Assembly: GCA_963747375.1 (NCBI GenBank)
Contig: CAVVFL010000022.1
Location: forward strand, 248,001-312,000
Source of the DNA: Sva-07 sp963747375
GTDB lineage: Bacteria; Actinomycetota; Acidimicrobiia; Acidimicrobiales; Ilumatobacteraceae
DNA length: 64,000 nt
Reading direction: 5' to 3'
How positions within the stretch are numbered: the stretch's first letter is position 1; every line of letters begins with the position of its first letter. Below, piece after piece: positions 17,954-26,147 of the stretch. The notes under the pieces are model-generated. The model saw only the letters and a list, made by a program, of their open reading frames with translations. It did no database searches and was not told where the DNA came from. The position numbers and the translations under genes were made by a program.

Positions 17954-18400
17954 ATGAGCGATCGGATCGAACTCGACGATGTCAAGTCGGCGGCCGCAGG
18001 TCTCAGCCCGCTGGGCCCACCTGGCCTCGGTCGGCGCTGACGGCAAGCCCGACGTGGTCCCGGTCCACCCCTGCTGGGAGGGCGACGTCTGCTGGGTGAT
18101 GATCGGACGAGTCGTCGGTGAAGGCTCGCAACGTTGCGGCGCATCCCGATGTGGCGATGCACTGGCAGGTGACGCGGTCGGCGACGGCGTCGAGATCTGG
18201 GGGACGGCAGAGGTGTTCAGCCGACCTCGAGACCAAGCGGCGGCTGTGGACCGGAGTGTTCGACTACGACCTGAACGCTGTTCGCGCCGGGTGGACCCGA
18301 CGACTCGCCCGACACGGCGTTCCTGGCCATCACGCCCGAGCGGGCCCTGGTGCTCAAGCAGTACGGCATGGGCGGGATGCAGCGATGGTCGGCGGCGTGA
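17954..18400 (+). pseudogene. PPOX-class flavin/F420-binding protein, five frameshifts
   Basis: Pyridoxamine-phosphate-oxidase-like split barrel of about 147 aa, reconstructable only by crossing five frame changes (near 17992, 18107, 18172, 18219 and 18280; four extra bases and one missing). In order the pieces are MSDRIELDDV, WAHLASVGADGKPDVVPVHP with WEGDVCW, VKARNVAAHPDVAMHWQV, GDGVEIWGTAEVF, DLETKRRLWTGVFDYDL, and DDSPDTAFLAITPERALVLK ending QRWSAA. The domain order is complete and every piece is conserved, so this looks like a local burst of sequence errors more than an old pseudogene. Cofactor (FMN or F420) is not decided. Confidence 0.65.
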
Positions 18401-18425
18401 GGCCCGGTGGCACGACTGACGCGAA

Positions 18426-19201
18426 TTGTCGCGATCGATCGAGGATCGGGTCGCGATCGTCACCGGCGCCGCCAGCGGAATGGGACGCGCGACGGCCCAC
18501 CTCTTCGCCGACGAAGGCGCGCGTGTCGTCGTGGCCGACCTCGGTCGTCGAACGCGTCGACGCCGTCGTCGGTGAGATCGCGGCCGTCCACGGCGCCGGT
18601 GCTGCTCTGGGCGTCGTGTGCGACGTCGCCGACCACGCGCAGTTGCGTTCGCTCGTCGACGACACCATCGCCTGGGCGGGCCGGCTCGACATCGTGATCA
18701 ACAACGCCGGTGTCTCGATGGTGACCTCGGCGTTCCAGGACGAGGACGAGTTCGAGGACAACTGGGCCCGCACGCTCGACGTCAACCTGACCGCCCATGC
18801 CCGATTGATCCGCTTGGCGCTGCCGCATCTCATCGAGGCCGGTGGTCGGACGGGTCGTGAACATCGCGTCGACCGAGTCGATCGTCGCCACCGCCGGCCT
18901 CGCCGCGTATGCGGCGTCGAAGGCGGGCGTCACCGGGCTCACCCGGAGCCTGGCGGTCGAACTCGGGCGTCACGGGGTGACCGTCAACTGCATCTGCCCG
19001 GGTCCGATCGACACCGGGATGACCGAGCCGATCCCCCAGGAGGCAAAGGACACCTACGCCCGCCGGCGGGTGCCGCTGCGGCGCTACGGCGACCCTGAAG
19101 AGGTGGCCCACATGACGCTCAACCTGTGTTTGCCGTCGTCGAGTTTCGTCAACGGCGCCACCATCGCCGTCGACGGTGGCATGACGATCCGCCACACCTG
19201 A
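18426..19201 (+). CDS. Short-chain dehydrogenase/reductase (two frameshifts)
   Basis: SDR oxidoreductase of about 258 aa. Seen: cofactor motif TGAASGMG after DRVAIV, INNAGVS, DVNLTAHARL, the catalytic YAASKAG (Tyr-x3-Lys) with Ser in NIASTES upstream, CPGPIDTGM and a C-terminal SSSFVNGATIAVDGGM. The frame breaks near 18544 (extra base after VVVADLG) and near 18846 (extra base in EAGGR). TTG 18426 is the nearest start in the first frame, but the 5' end is unsure because the adjacent gene is also damaged. Substrate unknown; a 3-oxoacyl or sterol/alcohol substrate is equally possible. Confidence 0.75.
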
Positions 19202-19226
19202 TCAGCTGCACCTGATCGGCCGGCGT

Positions 19227-20363
19227 TCACGCGACGAAGCCGTCGAAGATCCCTTCGAGACCGGTCGGTGTGTGACGTCCGATCGCCAGTTGCTCCAGGA
19301 TGCCGATGCCCTGATGTTCACCGAGAGCGCCCGATGTGGTCGCTCGAACGATCGACTGGACATGCACGTGGTGCGGCGCGAGGACGTCGTCGACCGGGAG
19401 ATCCCAGCGTTCACCGCCGACGGCCAACTCGCCCTTCCAGACGCCGTGCGACCACTCCGGAGACAGATAGCCGAGTCCCGACATGTGGAACTCGAACAGC
19501 GGCTCCAGCCTGATCGTCGAGGCCGCGCCCTCCCACGGTGTCATCACCAGTTCGAACGCGGCAGCGGTCCGGGTGCCCGGTCGCCAGTCGATCGTGTAGT
19601 CGACCGACCGCATCGCCTCGGCTCCCGGAGCGTCATCAGTGACGGCGATCGGGGCGACGAATCCGCTCTCGTGCCAGCGTCGGCCGTCGAAGTACTCGTT
19701 GACGTCGAAGTGGGTGGAGAACGTGTCGAAGTTGATCGGGGCCCACAGCCAGAAGAACTGCGGATCGGCGACCGGCGCTCCGGTGGAGCCGCGCTCGCCG
19801 ACCGGCCGGATCCCCCAGGAGCGATCCCGGCAGCCGAGCGTTTCGCCCGGAGCGAGATCGGTGAGTTCACCGTCGACCTCGATCCAGCCCTCCCATCCAC
19901 CGAACTGCGTGAGCCGGGTGTAGTCGAACACGATGCGGAGGCCGATCTGCTGATGGAAGTGGGCCTCCTCGATCGGTGCCGATCGGCGCACGAACGTGAG
20001 ATCGGCGCGCAGGCCGTGCTCGGGTGCCTCGACGACGATGCGCAGGGCGTTCAGCGGTTCGAGCACCTCGACGCGGATCGGGCCCACGTCGTTGGCGTCG
20101 GCACGGTCGGCGGGGGCCCGGCGCGATGCGTGCACGCTGATCTGGCGGGCATCGGCCGTGCCACCGTCGACCACCACGCTGAATGACGCATCGGCGACGT
20201 GTCGGTTCGGGTAGAGGCCCATGGCCAGGGCGAAGAAGAGACGCGTGTCCAACGTGTAGCCGTTGAAGAAGTAGCGGTCGTAGTGGTTGATGTCGGTCGA
20301 CGCCGTCTGGGCGATCGGGTGTGACGTCTGATGGATCGGAAAGTCGTCGAACGAGCTCAGCAC
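19227..20363 (-). CDS. Lipocalin-like (AttH/CrtC-type) conserved hypothetical protein
   Basis: A 378-aa soluble protein with no signal peptide. Alternating strands with many aromatic residues and a central CRDRSWGIRPVG motif recall the double-lipocalin fold of AttH and hydroxyneurosporene hydratase-like proteins found in actinobacteria with lipid metabolism. Other features are INHYDRYFFNGYT near the N-terminus and FFWLWAPINFD. The assignment to this fold is from motif resemblance only; no reaction is claimed. GTG 20363 has a TAGCGT box 7 bases upstream. Divergent from ctaA. Confidence 0.6.
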   Translation of the reverse strand: MLSSFDDFPIHQTSHPIAQTASTDINHYDRYFFNGYTLDTRLFFALAMGLYPNRHVADASFSVVVDGGTADARQISVHASRRAPADRADANDVGPIRVEVLEPLNALRIVVEAPEHGLRADLTFVRRSAPIEEAHFHQQIGLRIVFDYTRLTQFGGWEGWIEVDGELTDLAPGETLGCRDRSWGIRPVGERGSTGAPVADPQFFWLWAPINFDTFSTHFDVNEYFDGRRWHESGFVAPIAVTDDAPGAEAMRSVDYTIDWRPGTRTAAAFELVMTPWEGAASTIRLEPLFEFHMSGLGYLSPEWSHGVWKGELAVGGERWDLPVDDVLAPHHVHVQSIVRATTSGALGEHQGIGILEQLAIGRHTPTGLEGIFDGFVA

Positions 20364-20370
20364 CCGAGCG

Positions 20371-20386
20371 ACGCTAGTCGTATCCT
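20371..20386. promoter_or_regulatory. Divergent -10 boxes of lipocalin-like gene and ctaA
   Basis: Minus strand TAGCGT (20376 to 20371) ends 7 bases before GTG 20363. Plus strand TATCCT (20381-20386) ends 9 bases before ATG 20396. Confidence 0.45.
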
Positions 20387-20395
20387 CTGACGCAT

Positions 20396-21393
20396 ATGGA
20401 GAGCGACGTCAGGACGGTCGAGGTGGCTCCACCGAGGTATTCGCTCCCGTTGCGACGGTTCCGTCAGATCGCGATCGTCACCGTTGCGGGCGTGTGCCTG
20501 CTCACCGTGGCGGGCGCGGTCGTTCGCCTGACCGGCAGCGGCCTCGGCTGCGACGACTGGCCGAACTGCAACAACGCGCGGTTCATCGACGTGTCGACCG
20601 GCCATGCGGCCATCGAACAGCTGAACCGGCTGGTGAGCGGCTTCGTCGGAATTCCCACGCTGCTGCTGGCGATCGGCGCGTTCCGGGTGTTTCCCCGACG
20701 CGCCGGTCTGCGCTGGCCGTCCATCGGCGTGCTGGTGACCATCCTCGGCAACGGTGTCGTCGGCGGGATGGCTGTACGCGGCGATCTGCATCCGTCGCTC
20801 GTGCAGTCGCACTTCATCCTCGCAATGCTCTCGATCGGCTTCGGCCTGGTTGCCGTGCACCGCTCGCGGCCCGTCGCCCGTCGCCGACGCGCGGCACGCT
20901 CGGAGTGACCCCGTCGATCACAGCGTTGTTGATCGGGCTCGGCGTCATGGTCGCCGCGGCGCTGGTCACCGGCACCATCGTCACCGGTGCGGGCCCTCAC
21001 GCGGGCGATGAGACGGCCCGGCGGTACGGGTTCGACATCTCCACCGTGGCAGAGATCCACAGCGTCACGGTCTGGATCGCCGTTGCGGTGTTCCTGGCGC
21101 TCGTGGTCGCGCTGCGTCGCACACCGACGGTTCACCGTCGTCTGTCGTCGAGTCTGTCGACCTGGTTGTTCGTCGCCGTGGTCCAGGGCGGGATCGGCTA
21201 CGTCCAGTACTTCACCGACGTACCGGCCGTTCTCGTCGCGGCGCACGTCGCCGGTGCGACTGCGCTCTGGGTGGTCACGGTGCAGCTGATCCTGGCTGCG
21301 CTCGAGCCCGTCGACCCGGACCGGCGCAGAGTTCACACACCGGAAACGCAGGATGAACGCGGGTACTCGTTCGACCCGACGCCGACCGCCTAA
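20396..21393 (+). CDS. ctaA: Heme A synthase (COX15/CtaA family), one frameshift
   Basis: Membrane enzyme that oxidises heme O to heme A for cytochrome c oxidase. About eight membrane segments and four heme-ligand histidines are visible: in TGHAAIEQLNRL, in HPSLVQSHF, in TVAEIHSVTVW and in VAAHVAGAT. The N-terminal motif GAVVRLTGSGLGCDDWPNC, with its Cys pair, is typical. One base appears missing near 20880 in the cytoplasmic loop after VAVHRSRP; the downstream frame resumes at SPTRGTLGVTPSITALL. Repaired length about 332 aa. No ctaB or oxidase genes are nearby. Confidence 0.88.
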
Positions 21394-21396
21394 GCT
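21391..21396 (+). promoter_or_regulatory. -10 box TAAGCT before livH
   Basis: TAAGCT, which overlaps the ctaA stop codon, ends 9 bases before ATG 21406. It would give the liv operon its own near-leaderless start. Confidence 0.4.
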
Positions 21397-21405
21397 CCTG
21401 CGGTT

Positions 21406-22770
21406 ATGTCACCAACCCAGGCCATCGGCCGCCGGAGTCTGGCTTTCATGGGGGCGCTCCTGTGTGTGATCGCCGTGGCCGGTCTCGTGCCGTCCAGTCC
21501 GACCTCGGCACAGTCGAGCGGCGAATCGGTCGAGACCACGCTGCTCGCCAAGACCGATGCCGGCGGGGATCGGGTTCCCGTCGAAGGCGTCGAGATCATC
21601 GTGTACGAAGCGGTCATCGTCGACCGCTTGATCGAATCGACCGGTACCGAGGTCGGTCGCGCTGCGTCGGACGCAACCGGTTTCGTGTCGGTGGCGCTCC
21701 CGTCTCCGGGTCAGTACGCCGTCGAGTTGAACGTCGACACGCTGCCCGAGGGTGTCGAACTCGTCCGCGCCGACAAGCAGATCCTGCCGGTCGAGGCCCG
21801 GATCGGTCAGCCCACCAAGGTGCTCTTCAACCTGGCCGAAGGCGATGCCGCCGGCGCGGCCCGCGACAAGACCAGCGATGGACTGTTCACCCGCGGCGCT
21901 CGGCTGCTGTTCGAGGGCGTCATCTTCGGACTGATCATCGGGCTGTGTGCGATCGGGCTGTCGCTCATCTACGGCACCACCGGACTGGTCAACTTCGCAC
22001 TCTCCGAGCAGATCGTGTTCGGGGCGCTCGTCGCCTACTTCTTCAACTCGATCCTCGGTCTCAACTTCGTCGTCGCGGCGTTGATTGCCTTCTTCGTGGG
22101 CGGTCTCGGATCCGCCGCGCTCGACCTGGGGCTGTGGCGGCCGTTGAGAAAGCGTGGAACCGGGCTGACGGCCATGATGATCATCTCGATCGGCCTGGCG
22201 CTGTTCCTGCGGTTCTTCTTCCTCTTCCTCTTCGGTGAGCGCTCTCGGCCGTACGAGCAGTACGCCGTCCAGACCAAGGTCTTGTTCTCGGTCGGTCCGG
22301 TCGACGTGCTGCCCAAGGAGTTGATCATCATCGTCGTCGGTTTGTTCCTGCTGATCGGAACGGCCGTCGCCCTCCGGCGAACGAAGCTCGGCAAGGCCAT
22401 GCGGGCGGTGGCGGACAGCAACGACCTGGCCGCGTCGACCGGGATCGACGTCGACCGGGTGGTCACCTCGGTGTGGTTCGTCGGCGGCACGTTGGTGACA
22501 GCTGGGGCGATCTTCTTCGGCCTCAACAGCCAGATCAACTGGCTGATGGGCCAGCAGTTGCTCCTGCTCGTCTTCGCCGCGGTCACGCTGGGCGGCCTGG
22601 GCACCGACTTCGGTGCCATGGTCGGTGGCCTCGTGATCGGCGTCTTCACGTTCATGGCGACGCTCGTCGTCGCCCCCGAGTTGAAGAACGTGGGCGCCCT
22701 GCTCGTGATGATCTTGATCCTGATGTTCCGACCACAGGGCATCTTCGGACGAGCCGAGCGGATCGGATAA
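21406..22770 (+). CDS. livH: Branched-chain amino acid ABC permease LivH with secreted N-terminal domain
   Basis: A 454-aa permease, about 150 residues longer than ordinary LivH. The first 40 residues form a signal-like hydrophobic segment ending near SPTSAQSS. Residues about 45-150 are a beta-rich domain (VETTLLAKTDAGG, SDATGFVSVALPSPGQYAVEL) resembling a carboxypeptidase-regulatory/prealbumin-type sandwich. The permease begins near residue 165: EGVIFGLIIGLCAIGLSLIY, TTGLVNFA, the LRRTKLGKAMRAVADSNDLA coupling loop (EAA-like), and GGLGTDFGAMVGGLVIG. It forms the membrane channel with LivM. The extra domain should face outside the membrane, where it could contact the binding protein. Confidence 0.9.
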   Translation: MSPTQAIGRRSLAFMGALLCVIAVAGLVPSSPTSAQSSGESVETTLLAKTDAGGDRVPVEGVEIIVYEAVIVDRLIESTGTEVGRAASDATGFVSVALPSPGQYAVELNVDTLPEGVELVRADKQILPVEARIGQPTKVLFNLAEGDAAGAARDKTSDGLFTRGARLLFEGVIFGLIIGLCAIGLSLIYGTTGLVNFALSEQIVFGALVAYFFNSILGLNFVVAALIAFFVGGLGSAALDLGLWRPLRKRGTGLTAMMIISIGLALFLRFFFLFLFGERSRPYEQYAVQTKVLFSVGPVDVLPKELIIIVVGLFLLIGTAVALRRTKLGKAMRAVADSNDLAASTGIDVDRVVTSVWFVGGTLVTAGAIFFGLNSQINWLMGQQLLLLVFAAVTLGGLGTDFGAMVGGLVIGVFTFMATLVVAPELKNVGALLVMILILMFRPQGIFGRAERIG

Positions 22771-22774
22771 CGCC

Positions 22775-23788
22775 GTGGACTGGAATTCGATCATCTCCAA
22801 CTCCCTGCGCTCCGGCATCTCGCAGCAGGCGATCATCTTCGCGCTCGCGGCGATCGGCCTGAACCTGCACTTCGGATACACGGGTCTGCTGAACTTCGGT
22901 CAGGTCGCCTTCATGGCCGCCGGTGCGTACGGCGTCGGGATCACCACGAACACGCTCGGAGCGCCCCTCTGGGTCGGGATCATCGTCGGCATGCTCGCCG
23001 GCGTGGTGCTGGGTCTGCTGCTCGGGTTGCCGACCTTGCGACTGAAAGCGGACTATCTCGCGATCGTGACGATCGCGGTCGGCGAGATCATACGACTGAT
23101 CGTTCGCGCAGCCGTGTTGAGCGACACCACCGGCGGCTCGAACGGCATCAACGGATTCGCCAACAGCTTCCAGGACTGGAATCCGTTCAGCAACTCGGCG
23201 ACCTACGGATTCCGGCTCTTCGACCGCATCAATCTGGAGTTCAGTGGGGCCGACCTCTGGGAGCTCCTCGTGGGTTGGACGCTCGTGCTGCTGTCGGTCT
23301 TCGTCGTGTGGCGGCTGGTCAGATCGCCGTGGGGACGCGTCCTGCGCTCGATCCGCGAGGACGAGGACGCGGCGACGGCGCTCGGCAAGGACGTCTTCCG
23401 CTTCAAGATGCAGTCGCTGATCCTCGGCGGGTCGTTCGGCACGCTCGCCGGCATCTTCTACGCCGTCCAGCAGAACTCCGTCCAGCCCGACAACTACGCC
23501 ACGCAGCAGACGTTCTTCGCACTCACGGCCGCGATCCTCGGTGGTTTGGCGACGATCTGGGGCCCGGTCGCCGGCGCAATGTTGTTCTGGGTCATCCTGT
23601 CGTTCACCGAGAACATCCTGATCGAGTTGATCGACAACGACATCATGCCCGACTCGATCATGGAACGATCTCAGGTCGGCCCGGTCCGATTCATGCTCGT
23701 CGGTCTCACACTCATGCTGTTGATGATCTTCAGACCCCAGGGCATCTTCGGTGACAAACGAGAGATCGCGATCGATGAGCGGAAGTAA
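22775..23788 (+). CDS. livM: Branched-chain amino acid ABC permease LivM
   Basis: Second permease subunit (337 aa) with about nine membrane segments. LNLHFGYTGLLNFGQVAFMA is the typical LivM N-terminal signature, LPTLRLKADYLAIVTIAVGEI the middle one, and RSPWGRVLRSIREDEDAATALG the cytoplasmic coupling loop that docks on the ATPases. GTG 22775 starts 4 bases after livH. Overlap or near-overlap with livG keeps the operon tight. Confidence 0.93.
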   Translation: MDWNSIISNSLRSGISQQAIIFALAAIGLNLHFGYTGLLNFGQVAFMAAGAYGVGITTNTLGAPLWVGIIVGMLAGVVLGLLLGLPTLRLKADYLAIVTIAVGEIIRLIVRAAVLSDTTGGSNGINGFANSFQDWNPFSNSATYGFRLFDRINLEFSGADLWELLVGWTLVLLSVFVVWRLVRSPWGRVLRSIREDEDAATALGKDVFRFKMQSLILGGSFGTLAGIFYAVQQNSVQPDNYATQQTFFALTAAILGGLATIWGPVAGAMLFWVILSFTENILIELIDNDIMPDSIMERSQVGPVRFMLVGLTLMLLMIFRPQGIFGDKREIAIDERK

Positions 23789-23792
23789 CGAG

Positions 23793-24758
23793 ATGTCCGA
23801 CGCCGCCAACGCGATCGAGTTCGGGCGTACGTCCGGAGGAGGCGGCGCTGCCGGGCTCAAGCGCGAGTGGGAGAATCCGGCGAGCGGAATGTTCGACGGA
23901 GTCGAAGCGACACCGGGATCACCGAAGCCGGATCCGATTCTCGTCGCCAAAGAGGTCAGCCGTTCGTTCGGTGGTCTCCGAGCGGTCGACGTCGAGCACG
24001 TCGAGATCCAGCGCGGGGCGATCACGGCACTGATCGGACCCAACGGGGCCGGCAAGACGACGTTCTTCAACCTGCTGACCAATTTCGACACACCCGACGC
24101 CGGGACCGTGGTGTTCAACGGCGAGACGACGAGCGGTGTGCGATCGCACGAACTCGCTGCCAAGGGCATGGTGCGCACGTTCCAGCTCACCAAGGTGCTC
24201 GCCAAGATGTCGGTGCTCGACAACATGATGCTCGCCGCGCAGAACCAGACCGGCGAAGTGATGCGGCGCGGACTCCTGAGTGGCTGGCACCGCCAGGAAC
24301 GCGACGTCGAACAACGCGCCCTCGTGATCCTCGACGAGTTCAACATGACCCACATGAAGGACGAGTACGCGGGCGCCCTGTCGGGTGGCCAGCGCAAGCT
24401 CCTCGAGATGGCCCGCGCCATGATGGCGAACCCGTCGCTGATCATGCTCGACGAGCCGATGGCCGGCGTGAACCCGGCGCTGACGCAATCGTTGCTGGGG
24501 CACGTCAAGCGACTCCGCTCCGAGGGCATCTCGGTCGTGTTCGTCGAGCACGACATGGACGTGGTCCAGGACATCTCCGACTGGGTGGTCGTGATGGCCG
24601 AAGGGTCGATCATTGCCGAGGGCACACCCCGCTCGATCGGCGAGAACCAAGCTGTGGTCGATGCATACCTCGGCTCGTCCCATGCGGCACTGACCGAGGA
24701 GATTCGTGAGGCCGTCGCCGGCGACGCCGAGACCGAGGGAAGTGACACTGATGGCTGA
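23793..24758 (+). CDS. livG: Branched-chain amino acid ABC transporter ATP-binding protein LivG
   Basis: ATPase subunit with Walker A GPNGAGKTT, signature LSGGQRKLLEMARAM, Walker B LIMLDEP and switch His in VEHDMD. The N-terminus is unusual: about 50 residues of Gly/Ala/Pro-rich sequence precede the first strand (ILVAKEVSRSF), which most LivG proteins lack. Start is ATG 23793, with GGAAG 8 bases upstream; ATG 23775 and GTG 23751 are in-frame alternatives overlapping livM. C-terminal tail is acidic. The stop overlaps livF by 8 bases. Confidence 0.93.
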   Translation: MSDAANAIEFGRTSGGGGAAGLKREWENPASGMFDGVEATPGSPKPDPILVAKEVSRSFGGLRAVDVEHVEIQRGAITALIGPNGAGKTTFFNLLTNFDTPDAGTVVFNGETTSGVRSHELAAKGMVRTFQLTKVLAKMSVLDNMMLAAQNQTGEVMRRGLLSGWHRQERDVEQRALVILDEFNMTHMKDEYAGALSGGQRKLLEMARAMMANPSLIMLDEPMAGVNPALTQSLLGHVKRLRSEGISVVFVEHDMDVVQDISDWVVVMAEGSIIAEGTPRSIGENQAVVDAYLGSSHAALTEEIREAVAGDAETEGSDTDG

Positions 24759-25479
24759 TCCACTGATCCATGTCGAGAATGTCGTCGCCGGGTACGTCCC
24801 GGGCGTCAACATTCTCAACGGGGCCGAGCTGGTGCTGGGCGACGGCGAACTGATCGGCATCATCGGTCCCAACGGTGCGGGCAAGTCGACGATGCTCAAG
24901 GCCCTCTTCGGTCTGATCAAGGTCACCGAGGGGACCGTCTGGTACCGCGGTGACGATGTCACGGGCAAGAAGGCCAACTTCCTCGTGGCTCGTGGCATCG
25001 GGTACGTCCCGCAGATCAACAACGTCTTCCCGTCACTGACCATCCGGGAGAACCTCGAGATGGGCGGCTACCTCCGCAAGCATGGTGTGGCCGACATGAT
25101 CGACAGCGTGGTCGAGATCTTCCCCAGGCTGGGCGAACGGATCGACCAGCGGGCCGGATCGCTGTCGGGTGGCGAGCGCCAGATGCTGGCCATGGGTCGC
25201 GCATTGATGATGGAGCCATCGGTGCTGCTGCTCGACGAGCCGAGCGCCGGGCTCTCACCGGTGCTCCAGGACCAGGTGTTCGACCGGGTCAAAGAGGTGA
25301 ACTCGACCGGTGTCTCGATCATCATGGTCGAGCAGAACGCTGCGCGATGTCTCCAGATCTGCGATCGCGGCTATGTGCTCGACCAGGGACGCAATGCGTA
25401 CACGGGCACCGGAGCGGAGCTCCTGCGTGACCCGAAGGTGATCGAGCTCTATCTGGGCACCCTCGCCAAGGCCCGTTGA
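24751..25479 (+). CDS. livF: Branched-chain amino acid ABC transporter ATP-binding protein LivF
   Basis: Second ATPase (242 aa), typical LivF length. Walker A GPNGAGKST, signature LSGGERQMLAMGRAL, Walker B LLLDEPSAGLSP, and switch region VEQNAARCL, where Gln follows Glu and no His is present, as is normal for LivF. ATG 24751 is preceded by GAGGGAAG at a good distance. Last transporter gene of the operon before the small lipoprotein, with which its stop overlaps. Confidence 0.94.
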   Translation: MADPLIHVENVVAGYVPGVNILNGAELVLGDGELIGIIGPNGAGKSTMLKALFGLIKVTEGTVWYRGDDVTGKKANFLVARGIGYVPQINNVFPSLTIRENLEMGGYLRKHGVADMIDSVVEIFPRLGERIDQRAGSLSGGERQMLAMGRALMMEPSVLLLDEPSAGLSPVLQDQVFDRVKEVNSTGVSIIMVEQNAARCLQICDRGYVLDQGRNAYTGTGAELLRDPKVIELYLGTLAKAR

Positions 25480-26054
25480 CCAGGTCGCTCGTGTTCTCCC
25501 GGAGGCGGGCAGTTCGAGCAGCGATGGCGGTTGGAGCCTTGACGATGGTCGCAGGCGGATGTTCGGCGACCTCGGCGGACGAGCAGACGGCCTCGGTGGT
25601 GTGCAACGCCCTTCGAGCGGCCGACAATCAGGTGATCGACGCCGTCAACGCCTCGGTGGCAGGCATCGCTTCCAAGGAGCCTGACGGTCGTCTGCCTGCG
25701 ATCCTCGAGGGAGTCGACGCCGTGGCGCAGGCACTCGATGAGTGGGACGACGAGATCGACAGGTTGGAACTTCCCGACACCGACGAGTCGCGTGAGCTCC
25801 GTCGGCAACTGCACCGGGGCGTCTCGGGGGCCAAGGCCGAACTCGACGACCAGCACCGGCTGTTCCAGGCCGGCGAGCAGTCGGTCGTCGACGCTGAGGT
25901 CCAGGGCGTTGTCGGGATCTGGTTCAACTCGGTCGAGAAGATCGTGTCGTCGCTCGAGCCGGAGATCTTCCGATTCGACCGGCGCGACTTCAAACAGGCG
26001 TTTCTGGACAACCCGGACTGTCGCAATGTGATCCAACAGTTCGTGAACGACTGA
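25476..26054 (+). CDS. Putative lipoprotein downstream of livF, unknown function
   Basis: A 192-aa protein with an Arg-rich N-terminus (SRRRAVRAAM), a hydrophobic segment and a lipobox VAGGC (Cys near residue 29). The mature part is helical and acidic, with two further Cys (VVCNALRAAD near residue 43 and NPDCRNV near 182) that could pair. Start is TTG 25476, overlapping the livF stop, or GTG 25491. Being last in the liv operon and secreted, it may assist the transporter, but this is inference from position only. Confidence 0.6.
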   Translation: MTRSLVFSRRRAVRAAMAVGALTMVAGGCSATSADEQTASVVCNALRAADNQVIDAVNASVAGIASKEPDGRLPAILEGVDAVAQALDEWDDEIDRLELPDTDESRELRRQLHRGVSGAKAELDDQHRLFQAGEQSVVDAEVQGVVGIWFNSVEKIVSSLEPEIFRFDRRDFKQAFLDNPDCRNVIQQFVND

Positions 26055-26091
26055 GCAGCCCTGCAGAACTGCGAACGGGTCGGGACGCGAA

Positions 26092-26119
26092 ACGGGGGCC
26101 GCCCGAAGGCGGCCCCCGT
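26092..26119. terminator. Strong bidirectional hairpin terminator between liv operon and livK
   Basis: A perfect 12-bp stem (ACGGGGGCCGCC and its complement) with a CGAA tetraloop lies between the convergent genes. It has no T-tract in either direction, as is common in high-GC actinobacteria. Confidence 0.75.
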
Positions 26120-26147
26120 GACGGGTGTTCAGTTCAGATCCGAGTGA

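Noticed and set aside
17954..18850. Programmed ribosomal frameshifting in the PPOX and SDR genes
   Set aside because: Seven shifts in under 1 kb, without a common slippery heptamer or consistent direction, is not compatible with recoding.
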